Of a stretch of 64,000 nt of DNA, positions 10,463 to 18,487 are shown piece after piece. The DNA is taken from assembly GCF_002234915.1 (NCBI RefSeq), contig NZ_NEWD01000005.1:1-64000 (forward strand), read 5' to 3'. Numbering within the stretch: position 1 is the stretch's first letter; every line of letters begins with the position of its first letter. The position numbers and the translations under genes are program-made. The notes under the pieces are model-generated. The model ran no database searches, was not told the origin of the DNA, and saw nothing but the letters and a program-made list of their open reading frames with translations. This DNA comes from Bifidobacterium vansinderenii. GTDB lineage: Bacteria > Actinomycetota > Actinomycetes > Actinomycetales > Bifidobacteriaceae.

Positions 10463-11224
10463 ATGGATGAGATGATGAGTGGCAACGATTTCGACGAGGG
10501 GGCCGGTGACGATCGACGCATCACCGTGGCCATCGTGGACGATCATGAGGTGTTTCGTGCCGGCGTGATCACGATTCTTGGCGACCGGTTCGACGTGGTC
10601 GGGCAGGCCGCGGACGTGGAGGGCTCGGTGGCGATGATCACACAGACCAAACCGGATGTGGTACTGCTTGACGTGCATGTGCCCGGCGGCGAGGGCGGCG
10701 GCGGCGCGGAGATCATTCTCAAGTCGCGGGAAGCCTCGCCCGAGTCGGCGTTTCTGGCGTTGTCCGTGTCGGATTCAGCGCAGGATGTGGGCGCTGTGAT
10801 TCGTGCCGGCGCGTTGGGGTATGTGACCAAGACGATCTCGCGCATGGATCTGGTCTCCTCGATCCATCAGGTGGCGCAGGGGTATACGGTGTTTTCGCCG
10901 AAGCTGGCGGGATTCGTGCTGTCCATGTTCCAGGCCGGGGCGGCGAGCGCCGGAACCGCCTCCGGTTGGAACGCGAGGTCTGGCTCCGACTCGGATTCCC
11001 GTACCGGATACGGCATCGACTCCGAGGAATTGGACCAGCTCACGCCGCGCGAGCGCGAGGTGATGCGATTGATCGCGCGCGGCTACACGTATCGCGAGGT
11101 GGCGGCCAAGCTGTTCATCTCCGTGAAGACCGTGGAGACGCACGCCTCGCGCGTGCTGCGCAAGCTGCAGCTGTCGAACCGGGCGGAGCTCATTCGATGG
11201 GCGTCTGATCGGAGTATTGTGTGA
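10463..11224 (+). CDS. NarL/LuxR-type response regulator, partner of the PspC kinase
   Basis: A 253-residue regulator. The receiver domain has the acidic pair Asp26-Asp27 (IVDDHEVFRAG), the phosphoacceptor Asp70 (VVLLDVHVP) and the Lys of YVTKTIS. The C-terminal LuxR helix-turn-helix reads LTPREREVMRLIARGYT, then KLFISVKTVETHASRVLRKL. AAGGAGAGG at 10449-10457 places the start at ATG 10463; GTG 10442 and GTG 10460 are less likely. A Ser/Gly-rich linker of about 30 residues separates the two domains. It probably controls the divergent PspC gene and its own operon. Confidence 0.92.
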   Translation: MDEMMSGNDFDEGAGDDRRITVAIVDDHEVFRAGVITILGDRFDVVGQAADVEGSVAMITQTKPDVVLLDVHVPGGEGGGGAEIILKSREASPESAFLALSVSDSAQDVGAVIRAGALGYVTKTISRMDLVSSIHQVAQGYTVFSPKLAGFVLSMFQAGAASAGTASGWNARSGSDSDSRTGYGIDSEELDQLTPREREVMRLIARGYTYREVAAKLFISVKTVETHASRVLRKLQLSNRAELIRWASDRSIV

Positions 11225-11248
11225 GGTTTTGTTCGGGGCACCGGGATT

Positions 11249-11331
11249 GCCGGTTCACAAAACGCAGATACCGGGCCTGACGCCTTGTATTGCAACGCGC
11301 ACGTCCGGGTATCTGCGTTTTGTGAACCGGC
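11249..11331. repeat. Long inverted repeat with 24-bp perfect arms
   Basis: The left arm 11249-11272 (beginning GCCGGTTCACAAAACGCAGA) is the exact reverse complement of the right arm 11308-11331, separated by 35 bases. It follows the response-regulator gene. No T-run is present, so it may be a terminator, an mRNA-stabilising hairpin or a protein-binding site. Confidence 0.75.
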
Positions 11332-11444
11332 GACGTCCGAGACCCACACCCAATCCCTCATAACGTAACCGGAAGGCGAACAGAAGCTTTCAACTTCCTA
11401 CAGAACCTCCCATTCCCATGTGCGAAGTAATACAGTGGATTAAT

Positions 11445-12929
11445 ATGACTCTTCGTTTTCGCAGGAACGGCACCTTCCGCGTGCTTCAGATGGCCGATAT
11501 TCAGGACGGACCGAACGTCAATGAGGATACGCTTCGCCTGATCCGGGCGGCCATCGCCGAGGGGGATCCCGATCTCATCGTGTTTACCGGCGACCAGATC
11601 CGCGGATACGATCCCGCATACATCGACACGTTCCTGCGCCGGCGCGACGACGAGCCCGGCGAGCACATCCGCGCAGTAACCAAACTTGAGGCCCGTGTGC
11701 GCGGCATCACGCCGATGGACGAGTCCGGCCCCGACGTGGACGCCGATTCCGCGAATCATCAGGCGCTGCTCGCCGCGGCGATGGACGCCACCCGGCAGAA
11801 GGTCCGCCGCACGTTCGCCGCGTTCCTCTCCCCCGCGATCGAAGCGCATGTGCCATTCGCCGCGACCTATGGCAACCATGACTTCCAGTGCGGCGTGCTC
11901 GTGGACGAACAGGATGACATGTACCGTGAGTTCGACGGGTGCCTGAATCCAAAGACCGACACCGTTCCGAAGACCGACGACGACTCGCAGACCAAGGGCA
12001 ATGCCGACCCGTTGGCCTGCGAGCCCGGCACGTTCGCCCTGCCGATCGCTGCATCCGACGGCAGTGATCGCATCGCCATGAGCGTGATGATGGTCAACTC
12101 CGGCGACTACGCCGGCAAGGCGGGCGATGAGGACGGCGAGCCCGCATCCTACATGGAGGGCACCCCGCAGGCCCTGCACTCCATCACGCACGAGTTCTAC
12201 GCCAAGCATTCCCGTGCCCTCGATCTGGCCGACAGCGCCGGCTACGGCTCCCCCAGCCCGGAGGCGCTGCAATGGCTTGCTGACGTGCAGCATCATCTAG
12301 GTGAGGTCAACGGCGATGGCAAGCCCGTGCCGGCCATCGCGTTCCAACACATTCCTCCGCAGGAGTTCTACCGTTGCCTCCGCCCTGTGCCCGCATGGAC
12401 GCCGAACGCCGTGGAGGGCACGCGCGCCTTCGCCGGGCAGTGCTATGTGATCGACGAATCCGTGTGCCGCCCAGGCTCTATGCTCGGCGAGTCGATCGGC
12501 TGCCCGGACGAGAATTGCGGCGAGGTTGATACGTTGCGCAACACCGGCGGTTATTTCGCACTGTTCACCGGCCACGACCACAAGAACTCGTTCATCGGAC
12601 ACGTGGACGGCCTCGATCTGGGATACGCGCCAACCTGCGGGTTTGAATCGTACGGCCCCAAATCGGCATTGCGCGGCATCCGCCTGTTCGTATTCCACGA
12701 GGACGATCCGGCGGCCTACGATTCGCGCATGCTCACGTTCGGCGAACTGATCGGACCGCACAGCGGCGACGAGGTGCGCGTGTTCTTCGGCGATCATCTG
12801 ATGACCGACGGTGCCTCGGTACGCAACCAGCTGCGCCGCCCGAAGGTATTTGCCGCCGCACTGCTCACGCTCGCCGCCACCGCCCACGTGGTGTGGCACA
12901 GCGTGATTCGTCGCCTGTGGTACCGGTAG
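11445..12929 (+). CDS. Metallophosphoesterase (calcineurin-like, Dcr2/PPA29-like)
   Basis: A 494-residue protein with the metallophosphoesterase motifs in order: LQMADIQDG (metal site 1), VFTGDQI (site 2), TYGNHDF (GNHD box) and LFTGHDHKN (C-terminal GHxH-like box). Motif 1 reads D-I-Q where D-x-H is usual. A C-terminal hydrophobic stretch (AALLTLAATAHVVWHSVI) may be a membrane anchor. There is no signal peptide at the N-terminus, so active-site location is uncertain. The start at 11445 gives MTLRFRRNGTFRVLQMADI, a normal N-terminus for the family; no clear ribosome-binding site is visible. The substrate is unknown. Confidence 0.85.
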   Translation: MTLRFRRNGTFRVLQMADIQDGPNVNEDTLRLIRAAIAEGDPDLIVFTGDQIRGYDPAYIDTFLRRRDDEPGEHIRAVTKLEARVRGITPMDESGPDVDADSANHQALLAAAMDATRQKVRRTFAAFLSPAIEAHVPFAATYGNHDFQCGVLVDEQDDMYREFDGCLNPKTDTVPKTDDDSQTKGNADPLACEPGTFALPIAASDGSDRIAMSVMMVNSGDYAGKAGDEDGEPASYMEGTPQALHSITHEFYAKHSRALDLADSAGYGSPSPEALQWLADVQHHLGEVNGDGKPVPAIAFQHIPPQEFYRCLRPVPAWTPNAVEGTRAFAGQCYVIDESVCRPGSMLGESIGCPDENCGEVDTLRNTGGYFALFTGHDHKNSFIGHVDGLDLGYAPTCGFESYGPKSALRGIRLFVFHEDDPAAYDSRMLTFGELIGPHSGDEVRVFFGDHLMTDGASVRNQLRRPKVFAAALLTLAATAHVVWHSVIRRLWYR

Positions 12930-12939
12930 TGCACGATTC

Positions 12940-13602
12940 CTAGCGACGCGAGAACGCTCCGAACTGCGCGAGCTGGGCGCGGGCATCGAGCGCGTTGGTG
13001 AACACGAAGGACCGGAATCCCGATTCCTTGGCACCGCGCACGTTCCACATCTTGTCGTCGATGAACACGGACCGGCCGGGATCAATGCCGAACCGTTCCG
13101 CGGCCAGCTCGTAGATGCGATGATCCGGCTTCTTCAACCGTTCCGTGGACGAGACGATCACGTCGCGCAGCAGCCGCAGCGACGGATACTTCGCCGTCGC
13201 ATAATCCACGGCGTCCTGCGTGAAGTTCGTCAGACCCCACACCGGCACGCCACGCCGCGCCAGATCGTTCAGCAGCGTATCCATGCCGGTGATCATGCCA
13301 CGGAACGCCTGCTCGCGATGCGCATAGTACACGTCGAACATGCGCTCGCAGTCCTCGCCACGATGATGCGCGCGGTAGTCGGCGGCAGCCTCCTGTGGAT
13401 CGAGTCCGATGTCGAGCAGACCATCGTAGTGCCACATGCCGTACGGCGCATCCTCGTCGTAGAAGTCCCTCCACGCGTCGACGCCGAACTCCCCGGCCAG
13501 CAGATCATACGTGCCGCTCTTGGGATCCCAGTTGAGCAGCACGTCGCAGAAGTCGAACACGACGTTGAGATCGCCGCGTGAATCATGATTATTCCCATTC
13601 AT
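12940..13602 (-). CDS. HAD-superfamily phosphatase
   Basis: A 220-residue cytoplasmic hydrolase of the HAD-IA (haloacid-dehalogenase/epoxide-hydrolase-like) group. Motif I is VVFDFCDVLLNWD, motif II is WGLTNFT, motif III is the Lys of TERLKKPDHRIY, and motif IV is VFIDDKMWNV. The cap is helical and N-terminal-inserted, as in sugar or nucleotide phosphatases. The start at 13602 (MNGNNHDS) is preferred over 13623. The gene converges with the metallophosphoesterase and diverges from the nucleotidyltransferase-fold gene. The substrate cannot be predicted. Confidence 0.88.
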   Translation of the reverse strand: MNGNNHDSRGDLNVVFDFCDVLLNWDPKSGTYDLLAGEFGVDAWRDFYDEDAPYGMWHYDGLLDIGLDPQEAAADYRAHHRGEDCERMFDVYYAHREQAFRGMITGMDTLLNDLARRGVPVWGLTNFTQDAVDYATAKYPSLRLLRDVIVSSTERLKKPDHRIYELAAERFGIDPGRSVFIDDKMWNVRGAKESGFRSFVFTNALDARAQLAQFGAFSRR

Positions 13603-13654
13603 ATCGGCGACACTATCACGCACGACCGCACCGGGCCGGAACTAGACTGGCATC

Positions 13655-14365
13655 ATGAGACGAAGTCTGGTCGATCTGTACACATGGCGCCCGCAGGTGG
13701 TGGCCGCGCTGCATGATGCGTTCGGTGAGCGCCTGCAGTGCGTCGGCCTGCAGGGCAGCTATCTGCGCGGCGAGGCCAATCCCGACAGCGGCATCGATCT
13801 GCTCGTCATTCTCAACGACATGACCATCGACGATCTGAAGACGCTGCGTCGGGTGATTCGCGATCTGCCGTACGGCGAACGTGTGGTAATGTTCGCGTCC
13901 GGCCGCCGTCAGCTCGTGCATTGGCCGATGTATGAACTGTTCCAGTTCGCGCAGGGCACGGAGACGTGGTTCGGGAGTCTGACGAACAATCTGCCGAACA
14001 TGGAGCCGCGCGATACTGTGCTGGGGGCGCAGGCCAGTCTGGCGAGCCTGTATCATCTGACGAACAACGCGTTCCTGCGGCATGACGACGATCTGGAGTC
14101 CTGTGTGGAGTCGCTGCACGCCGCGTACAAGCATTTCTTCTTCTCCCTGCAGATCGTCGAATATCTGCGGACCGGCCGGTTCCTGCCCACCAAGAACGAT
14201 CTGCTTGAGGTGTGCGTGAGGGATGGCCACGATAACGAGGCGCGGATGATGGAGCTGAGCATCGACGACAATGCGATCCGAACGGCCATCGCCGAATATG
14301 GCATCGATGAGCCGTATCGGTGGCTGCTGGAGTGGGTTGGTCGTTCAATGCGGCTGCTGGGCTGA
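13655..14365 (+). CDS. Nucleotidyltransferase-fold protein (MNT-like), possibly inactive
   Basis: A 236-residue soluble protein. Near residue 30 it carries GLQGSYLRGEANPDSGIDLLVIL, the polymerase-beta nucleotidyltransferase signature GSxxRG...SDxD. The first metal-binding Asp of SDxD is replaced: the sequence reads S-G-I-D. The C-terminal half is helical, with HAAYKHFFFSLQIVEYLRTGRFLP resembling HEPN-like or kanamycin-nucleotidyltransferase-type helical domains. Catalysis is therefore uncertain. Neighbours give no functional link. Confidence 0.78.
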   Translation: MRRSLVDLYTWRPQVVAALHDAFGERLQCVGLQGSYLRGEANPDSGIDLLVILNDMTIDDLKTLRRVIRDLPYGERVVMFASGRRQLVHWPMYELFQFAQGTETWFGSLTNNLPNMEPRDTVLGAQASLASLYHLTNNAFLRHDDDLESCVESLHAAYKHFFFSLQIVEYLRTGRFLPTKNDLLEVCVRDGHDNEARMMELSIDDNAIRTAIAEYGIDEPYRWLLEWVGRSMRLLG

Positions 14366-14423
14366 CGGCAGCGGTGCGCGATTGGTCAGTGTGCGTTCAG
14401 TGCACGACCGGCTGATATGCAAA

Positions 14424-14451
14424 GGGCTCCCCGGTAGAAACCAGGGAGCCC
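14424..14451 (-). terminator. Terminator of tRNA-Ser
   Basis: On the minus strand GGGCTCCC pairs with GGGAGCCC across a 12-base loop and is followed by TTTGC. It lies just downstream of the tRNA-Ser gene. Confidence 0.75.
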
Positions 14452-14456
14452 AATCG

Positions 14457-14541
14457 CGGACAGAACGAGATTCGAACTCGTGGTGGCTTGCGCCACAACG
14501 GTTTTCAAGACCGTCTCTTTAGACCGCTCAGACATCTGTCC
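14457..14541 (-). tRNA. tRNA-Ser(TGA)
   Basis: An 85-base class II tRNA on the minus strand. The acceptor stem is GGACAGA/TCTGTCC, the anticodon loop is TCTTGAAAA with anticodon TGA (reads UCA), there is a long variable arm (TGTGGCGCAAGCCACCA), and the T-loop is GTTCGAATC. The CCA end is not encoded. Confidence 0.96.
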
Positions 14542-14651
14542 ACGGAATTCACATGCCGGAGTTCCCGACACGCAAAAGCACGCGAACCATCATAATGCAA
14601 AGCGGCCGGTTCGCCAAACCGCGGTCTTTGTGTTCCCGTCCCCTCCTGTCC

Positions 14652-14667
14652 TGGTGTGATTACACCA
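14652..14667. promoter_or_regulatory. Palindrome TGGTGTGATTACACCA
   Basis: A near-perfect 16-bp palindrome between the tRNA-Ser gene and the 3' end of the MFS exporter. It shares the GTGTGATnACAC core with the palindromes at 1658-1669 and 47683-47704. Its role is unknown. Confidence 0.35.
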
Positions 14668-14685
14668 AGGGGAACAGAATGCGGA

Positions 14686-15984
14686 TCACTTGGCCTTAGC
14701 GGCCTCGCGACGCTTAAGATCAACGTTGAGCCACACGGCGGTGAGATAGGCGAGTACGGCGAAGATGGCGCCGAACGGGCCGAGCCAGCGCATGCCCACG
14801 TGGTCGGTCACCAGACCGCCGACGGCCGAGCCCAGTGCGATGCCGATGTTGAACGACATGGAGTTGAACGACGACGCGAGGTTCAGCGAGCCGGGGTGGG
14901 TGGCGGCGGCCACGTCCATGTACAAGATCTGCGATGACGTGTTCTGCAGGTACATGAGGAAGCCGAGCACGAGCAATACTGCGCAGCCGATGAGCGGGTT
15001 GAGCACGGCGAAGGGCAGCGCCACCATGAACACCGCCTGGATCAGGTAGATCGGACGGCCCTTGACCAGCGGCACCACGCCACGGCCGCGGTCGCCGAGC
15101 TTGCCGCCGTACAGGTTGCTGCCGAGACAGGCCAGACCGTACGCGGCGAGCGCGAACGAGATGTACTGTTCGGGGATGCCGATCTCCTGTTCGAGGATCG
15201 GGGTGAGGTACGTGTAGAACACGTAGGTTGCGGCCGCGGCGAACACGACGGCGAGGATGCCGCCCCAGATGCGCTTTTCGGTGAAGATGAAGAACTGGGC
15301 GAGGAAGCGCGACTTGGGCCCGTAATGGTTCTTCGGCAGCACGACGCACATGAGCACGATCAGCGCCACGGTGAGCAGGTTGATCACGTGGAACGACCAT
15401 CGCCAGCCGAACATGTTGGCGATGGTGGTGCCGATCGGCACGCCGAACACGGATGCGATGGAGAAGCCGGAGAACACCCAAGCCACGAACTTGGTGCGGT
15501 TCTTGGGTGTGGCCACGTCGTCGGCGAACGTCATGGATACGGCCACGGTGGTGCCGGAGATCAGTGCGATCACGATTCGCGCTGCCACGAGCATGCCGTA
15601 GCCGACGGCGAACGCGCACATGAGGTTGCCGATCAGGAACACGATGGCAAGGAACAAGAGGGTGCGGAACCGTTCGAACCGGGAGCTGATCGAGGCGCCG
15701 ATCGGCGTTGCCGGCGCGTAGACGAACGCGAACAACGAGACGAGTCCTCCCACGGTGGTCAGGGACACGTTCAGGCCTTCGGCGATGTCCGGGAGGATAC
15801 CAACGATGATGAATTCACTCATGCCGAGCATGAAGCTCATGGCGACCAGTGAGATCACCGGCAGGGTGAAGAACCGGTCGTCACGCGGGGCAGGCCGACC
15901 AGCGGAGGCTACGGACTCCACCGCGGCCTTGGAGGATTCGCTCTTGACGTTCTTCTGGCTGGCGCTTATCTGCTCCTGCGTCAT
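14686..15984 (-). CDS. MFS exporter (DHA1/AraJ-like)
   Basis: A 432-residue membrane transporter with 12 predicted helices. Conserved family features are FMLGMSEFIIVGILPDIAEGL in helix 1 and the following loop, SRFERFRTLL in the loop between helices 2 and 3, and ARIVIALISGTTVAVSM in helix 4/5. It is an apparently intact relative of the truncated exporter at 572-1663. The start at 15984 (MTQEQISAS) is set by AAGGAAGAG about 8 bases upstream. It probably exports a sugar, metabolite or drug by proton antiport; the substrate is unknown. Confidence 0.9.
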   Translation of the reverse strand: MTQEQISASQKNVKSESSKAAVESVASAGRPAPRDDRFFTLPVISLVAMSFMLGMSEFIIVGILPDIAEGLNVSLTTVGGLVSLFAFVYAPATPIGASISSRFERFRTLLFLAIVFLIGNLMCAFAVGYGMLVAARIVIALISGTTVAVSMTFADDVATPKNRTKFVAWVFSGFSIASVFGVPIGTTIANMFGWRWSFHVINLLTVALIVLMCVVLPKNHYGPKSRFLAQFFIFTEKRIWGGILAVVFAAAATYVFYTYLTPILEQEIGIPEQYISFALAAYGLACLGSNLYGGKLGDRGRGVVPLVKGRPIYLIQAVFMVALPFAVLNPLIGCAVLLVLGFLMYLQNTSSQILYMDVAAATHPGSLNLASSFNSMSFNIGIALGSAVGGLVTDHVGMRWLGPFGAIFAVLAYLTAVWLNVDLKRREAAKAK

Positions 15985-16041
15985 CGTTGATCTCTTCCTT
16001 GCGGAACCCCCATGACGGGGATGATTGTTTACGGAACGAGA

Positions 16042-16110
16042 AAAAAATAACGCTGTCATCCGACAATCGTCACGACAGAATACGCTAACGATTACGTCGG
16101 AGACAGCGTT
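16042..16110 (-). terminator. Rho-independent terminator of the GH3 operon
   Basis: On the minus strand AACGCTGTCTCCGAC (16110-16096) pairs with GTCGGATGACAGCGTT (16064-16049), with one bulge, and is followed by ATTTTTTT. It lies between the end of the GH3 gene and the start of the MFS exporter. Confidence 0.8.
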
Positions 16111-16162
16111 TGCGCACAGCGTCGTGGCGGCGTGCCTGTTCGCCGCCACGACGCATTCGACG

Positions 16163-18394
16163 CTATCGAGCCACTGCAGCGTCGTAGTCGGAGAGCACCG
16201 TCTCCTTGAACCACCGTCCCTTGGGCCCCACGAAGGTGGTGATGCTGTTCAACGGTACGGTCAGGAAGAACATGGCATTCACCTCGTCGTCGATCCAGAA
16301 CGTGGATCCGTCCTCCTCGAATTCGGCGGCGCGGGCGTTGAAGATCGCGGATCCGACCGGATCGTCGAGCCATTCCTTGATGGTGGACATGTCGGTCAGA
16401 CGCAGAGTCTTGCCGTCGCCGTCGAGCGTAACGGCCGCGGCATCGGCCACGTCACGCGATGACGAGGCGAATTCGATCATGTAGTCGCCGGCCTCCACAT
16501 GCCAGTCCTCGTACCGTTCTGACCAGTAGGCGAACGCACGATCGTCAAGATCGAATTCGATGGTCCGGCTTTCGCCCGGCACGAGATGCACCTTGGCGAA
16601 CGCCTTGAGCTCGTGGCAGGGGCGCACGGCGGAAGATGCATGGTTCGGCGCCACATACACCTGCACCACCTGGGAGCCTTCACGATCGCCGACGTTCGTA
16701 ACGACGACGCTGGCCTTCGCGCTGGTCGGTCCGGTCGCCTCGACCCTGGCGTCGCCGATCTCGAATTCGGTGTAGCTCAGTCCATAGCCAAATGGATAGG
16801 CGACTTCGAGGTTGCGACTGTCGTAGTAGCGGTACCCGACGAAGATGCCCTCGCCGTAATCCACATAGCCTTCGCCGCCTGGGAAGTTCACCGTGGACGG
16901 GTTGTCCTCGATGTCCAGCGGGATGGTTTCGGACAGGCGTCCGGTGGCGTCCACGTCGCCGTACAGCACGTCCGCCGTAGCCTGACCGCCGGCCTGACCG
17001 AGTAGCCAGGCCTCGAGCAGACCCTTGGCGTCGGACTGCCAGTCTCGCACGGACACCACCGCGCCGTTGGACAGCACCACTACGACGTTCGGATTGACCA
17101 CTGCCACGGCATGCAGCACCTCGATTTGCTTGGCGGGCAGGTCAATATCAGTGCGATCATAGCCCTCGGATTCAGCAAGGTCGGGCAGTCCAAGGAACAT
17201 GACTACCTTGTCGGCGTTCTGCGCGGCGGCGACGGCCTCGCCAGTCAGCGCACCGTCCTGCTTGGTGTCGTCGAGTGTGAATCCGGGGGCGAAGGTGGCG
17301 TCCACACCACGTTCGGCTAGTGCGTCGAGGAAAGAGACCATACGGGTGGGGTTGATGTGGGAGGAGCCACCTCCCTGATAGCGCGGGGTGCGTGCGAACT
17401 CGCCGATCACGGCGATGCGATCGTCGGCGGCGAGGGGCAGGATGCCGCAGTCGTTCTTGAGCAGCACGATGGATTCCTGAGCGGCACGGCGCGCGAGCGC
17501 ATGGTGGGCGTCTTTGTCAAACGTGTAGTCGCGTTCCATGGCGGGTCGGGCCTTCTCGAGCAGATCGAGCATGCCCTGCGCCATGCGGTCGAGCTGCTTT
17601 TCGTCAAGGCGCCCCTCACGAACGGCGATCACGACGTCGTCGTCGGTGTTGCTTGGTGGCATTTCGAGATTGAGACCGGCGGCCACAGATGCGGCGCGAT
17701 CGTGCACGGCACCCCAATCGCTCATGACGATGCCGTCGTACCCCCATTCGTCGCGCAGAACCTTGGTGAGCAGCCATGGGTTTTCCGAGGAGAATACGCC
17801 GTTGATCTGGTTATAGGAGCACATCATGGTCCATGGCTTGGCATGCTTGACGATGTATTCAAACGCGGACAGGTAAATTTCACGCAGCGCACGCTCGGTG
17901 ATGCGCGCGGAGATACGCATGCGGTCGGTCTCCTGATTGTTGGCGGCGAAGTGCTTGAGCGACGTACCGATGCCCTGCGACTGTACCCCTTCGATGAGCG
18001 CGGCTGGCAGACGTCCGGCGAGCACCGGATCCTCGGACCAGTATTCGAAGCAGCGACCGCCGAGTGGGTTGCGCTTGATGTTCACGCCGGGACCGAGGAT
18101 AACGGCCACCTTCTCCTGCACGCATTCCTCGCCCATGGCCACGCCGACCTCCCGTACGAGTTCGGGGTTCCACGAGTTGGCGAATCCCGCCGCAGGAGGG
18201 AAGCATGTCGAGGGAACGGTGTCGTAGAGTCCAGAGACTCCGGTTGACCGCTTCATCTTGCGCAGTCCGTGGGGGCCGTCGGTGATCATGTATCCGGGAA
18301 TGCCTTTGGATTCCACACCGGTCAGGTGCCAAGCGTCGGCTCCCGATGTGAGCGCCGCCTTCTCCTCAAGCGTGAGTTCGTTGACGTTTACCAT
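16163..18394 (-). CDS. Beta-glucosidase, glycoside hydrolase family 3
   Basis: A 743-residue cytoplasmic enzyme without a signal peptide. Residues about 1-300 form the catalytic barrel, with ITDGPHGLR, LKHFAANNQE (Lys-His 147-148) and the nucleophile Asp226 in IVMSDWGAVHD. Next come the alpha/beta sandwich (IAVIGEFA, then GGGSSHI) and a C-terminal fibronectin-III-like domain (YPFGYGLSYTEFE, then VVTNVGDREGSQVVQVYV). It hydrolyses beta-glucosides or related oligosaccharides after uptake. The adjacent MFS permease is transcribed in the same operon. AAGGAG lies 7 bases before the start. The operon is likely repressed by the divergent TetR protein. Confidence 0.95.
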   Translation of the reverse strand: MVNVNELTLEEKAALTSGADAWHLTGVESKGIPGYMITDGPHGLRKMKRSTGVSGLYDTVPSTCFPPAAGFANSWNPELVREVGVAMGEECVQEKVAVILGPGVNIKRNPLGGRCFEYWSEDPVLAGRLPAALIEGVQSQGIGTSLKHFAANNQETDRMRISARITERALREIYLSAFEYIVKHAKPWTMMCSYNQINGVFSSENPWLLTKVLRDEWGYDGIVMSDWGAVHDRAASVAAGLNLEMPPSNTDDDVVIAVREGRLDEKQLDRMAQGMLDLLEKARPAMERDYTFDKDAHHALARRAAQESIVLLKNDCGILPLAADDRIAVIGEFARTPRYQGGGSSHINPTRMVSFLDALAERGVDATFAPGFTLDDTKQDGALTGEAVAAAQNADKVVMFLGLPDLAESEGYDRTDIDLPAKQIEVLHAVAVVNPNVVVVLSNGAVVSVRDWQSDAKGLLEAWLLGQAGGQATADVLYGDVDATGRLSETIPLDIEDNPSTVNFPGGEGYVDYGEGIFVGYRYYDSRNLEVAYPFGYGLSYTEFEIGDARVEATGPTSAKASVVVTNVGDREGSQVVQVYVAPNHASSAVRPCHELKAFAKVHLVPGESRTIEFDLDDRAFAYWSERYEDWHVEAGDYMIEFASSSRDVADAAAVTLDGDGKTLRLTDMSTIKEWLDDPVGSAIFNARAAEFEEDGSTFWIDDEVNAMFFLTVPLNSITTFVGPKGRWFKETVLSDYDAAVAR

Positions 18395-18487
18395 GATGTG
18401 CTCCTTTGCTGGTGTCGTTTACAGACGGGTGTTCGATAGGACCGATGGGGACCAATCAATGGGTCGATGGGACGGAATCGTGGGAGG

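Noticed and set aside
16042-16110. Another copy of the 52-bp array motif (GATTACGTCGG at 16090)
   Set aside because: Only a single partial match; the structure is a normal terminator followed by a T-run.
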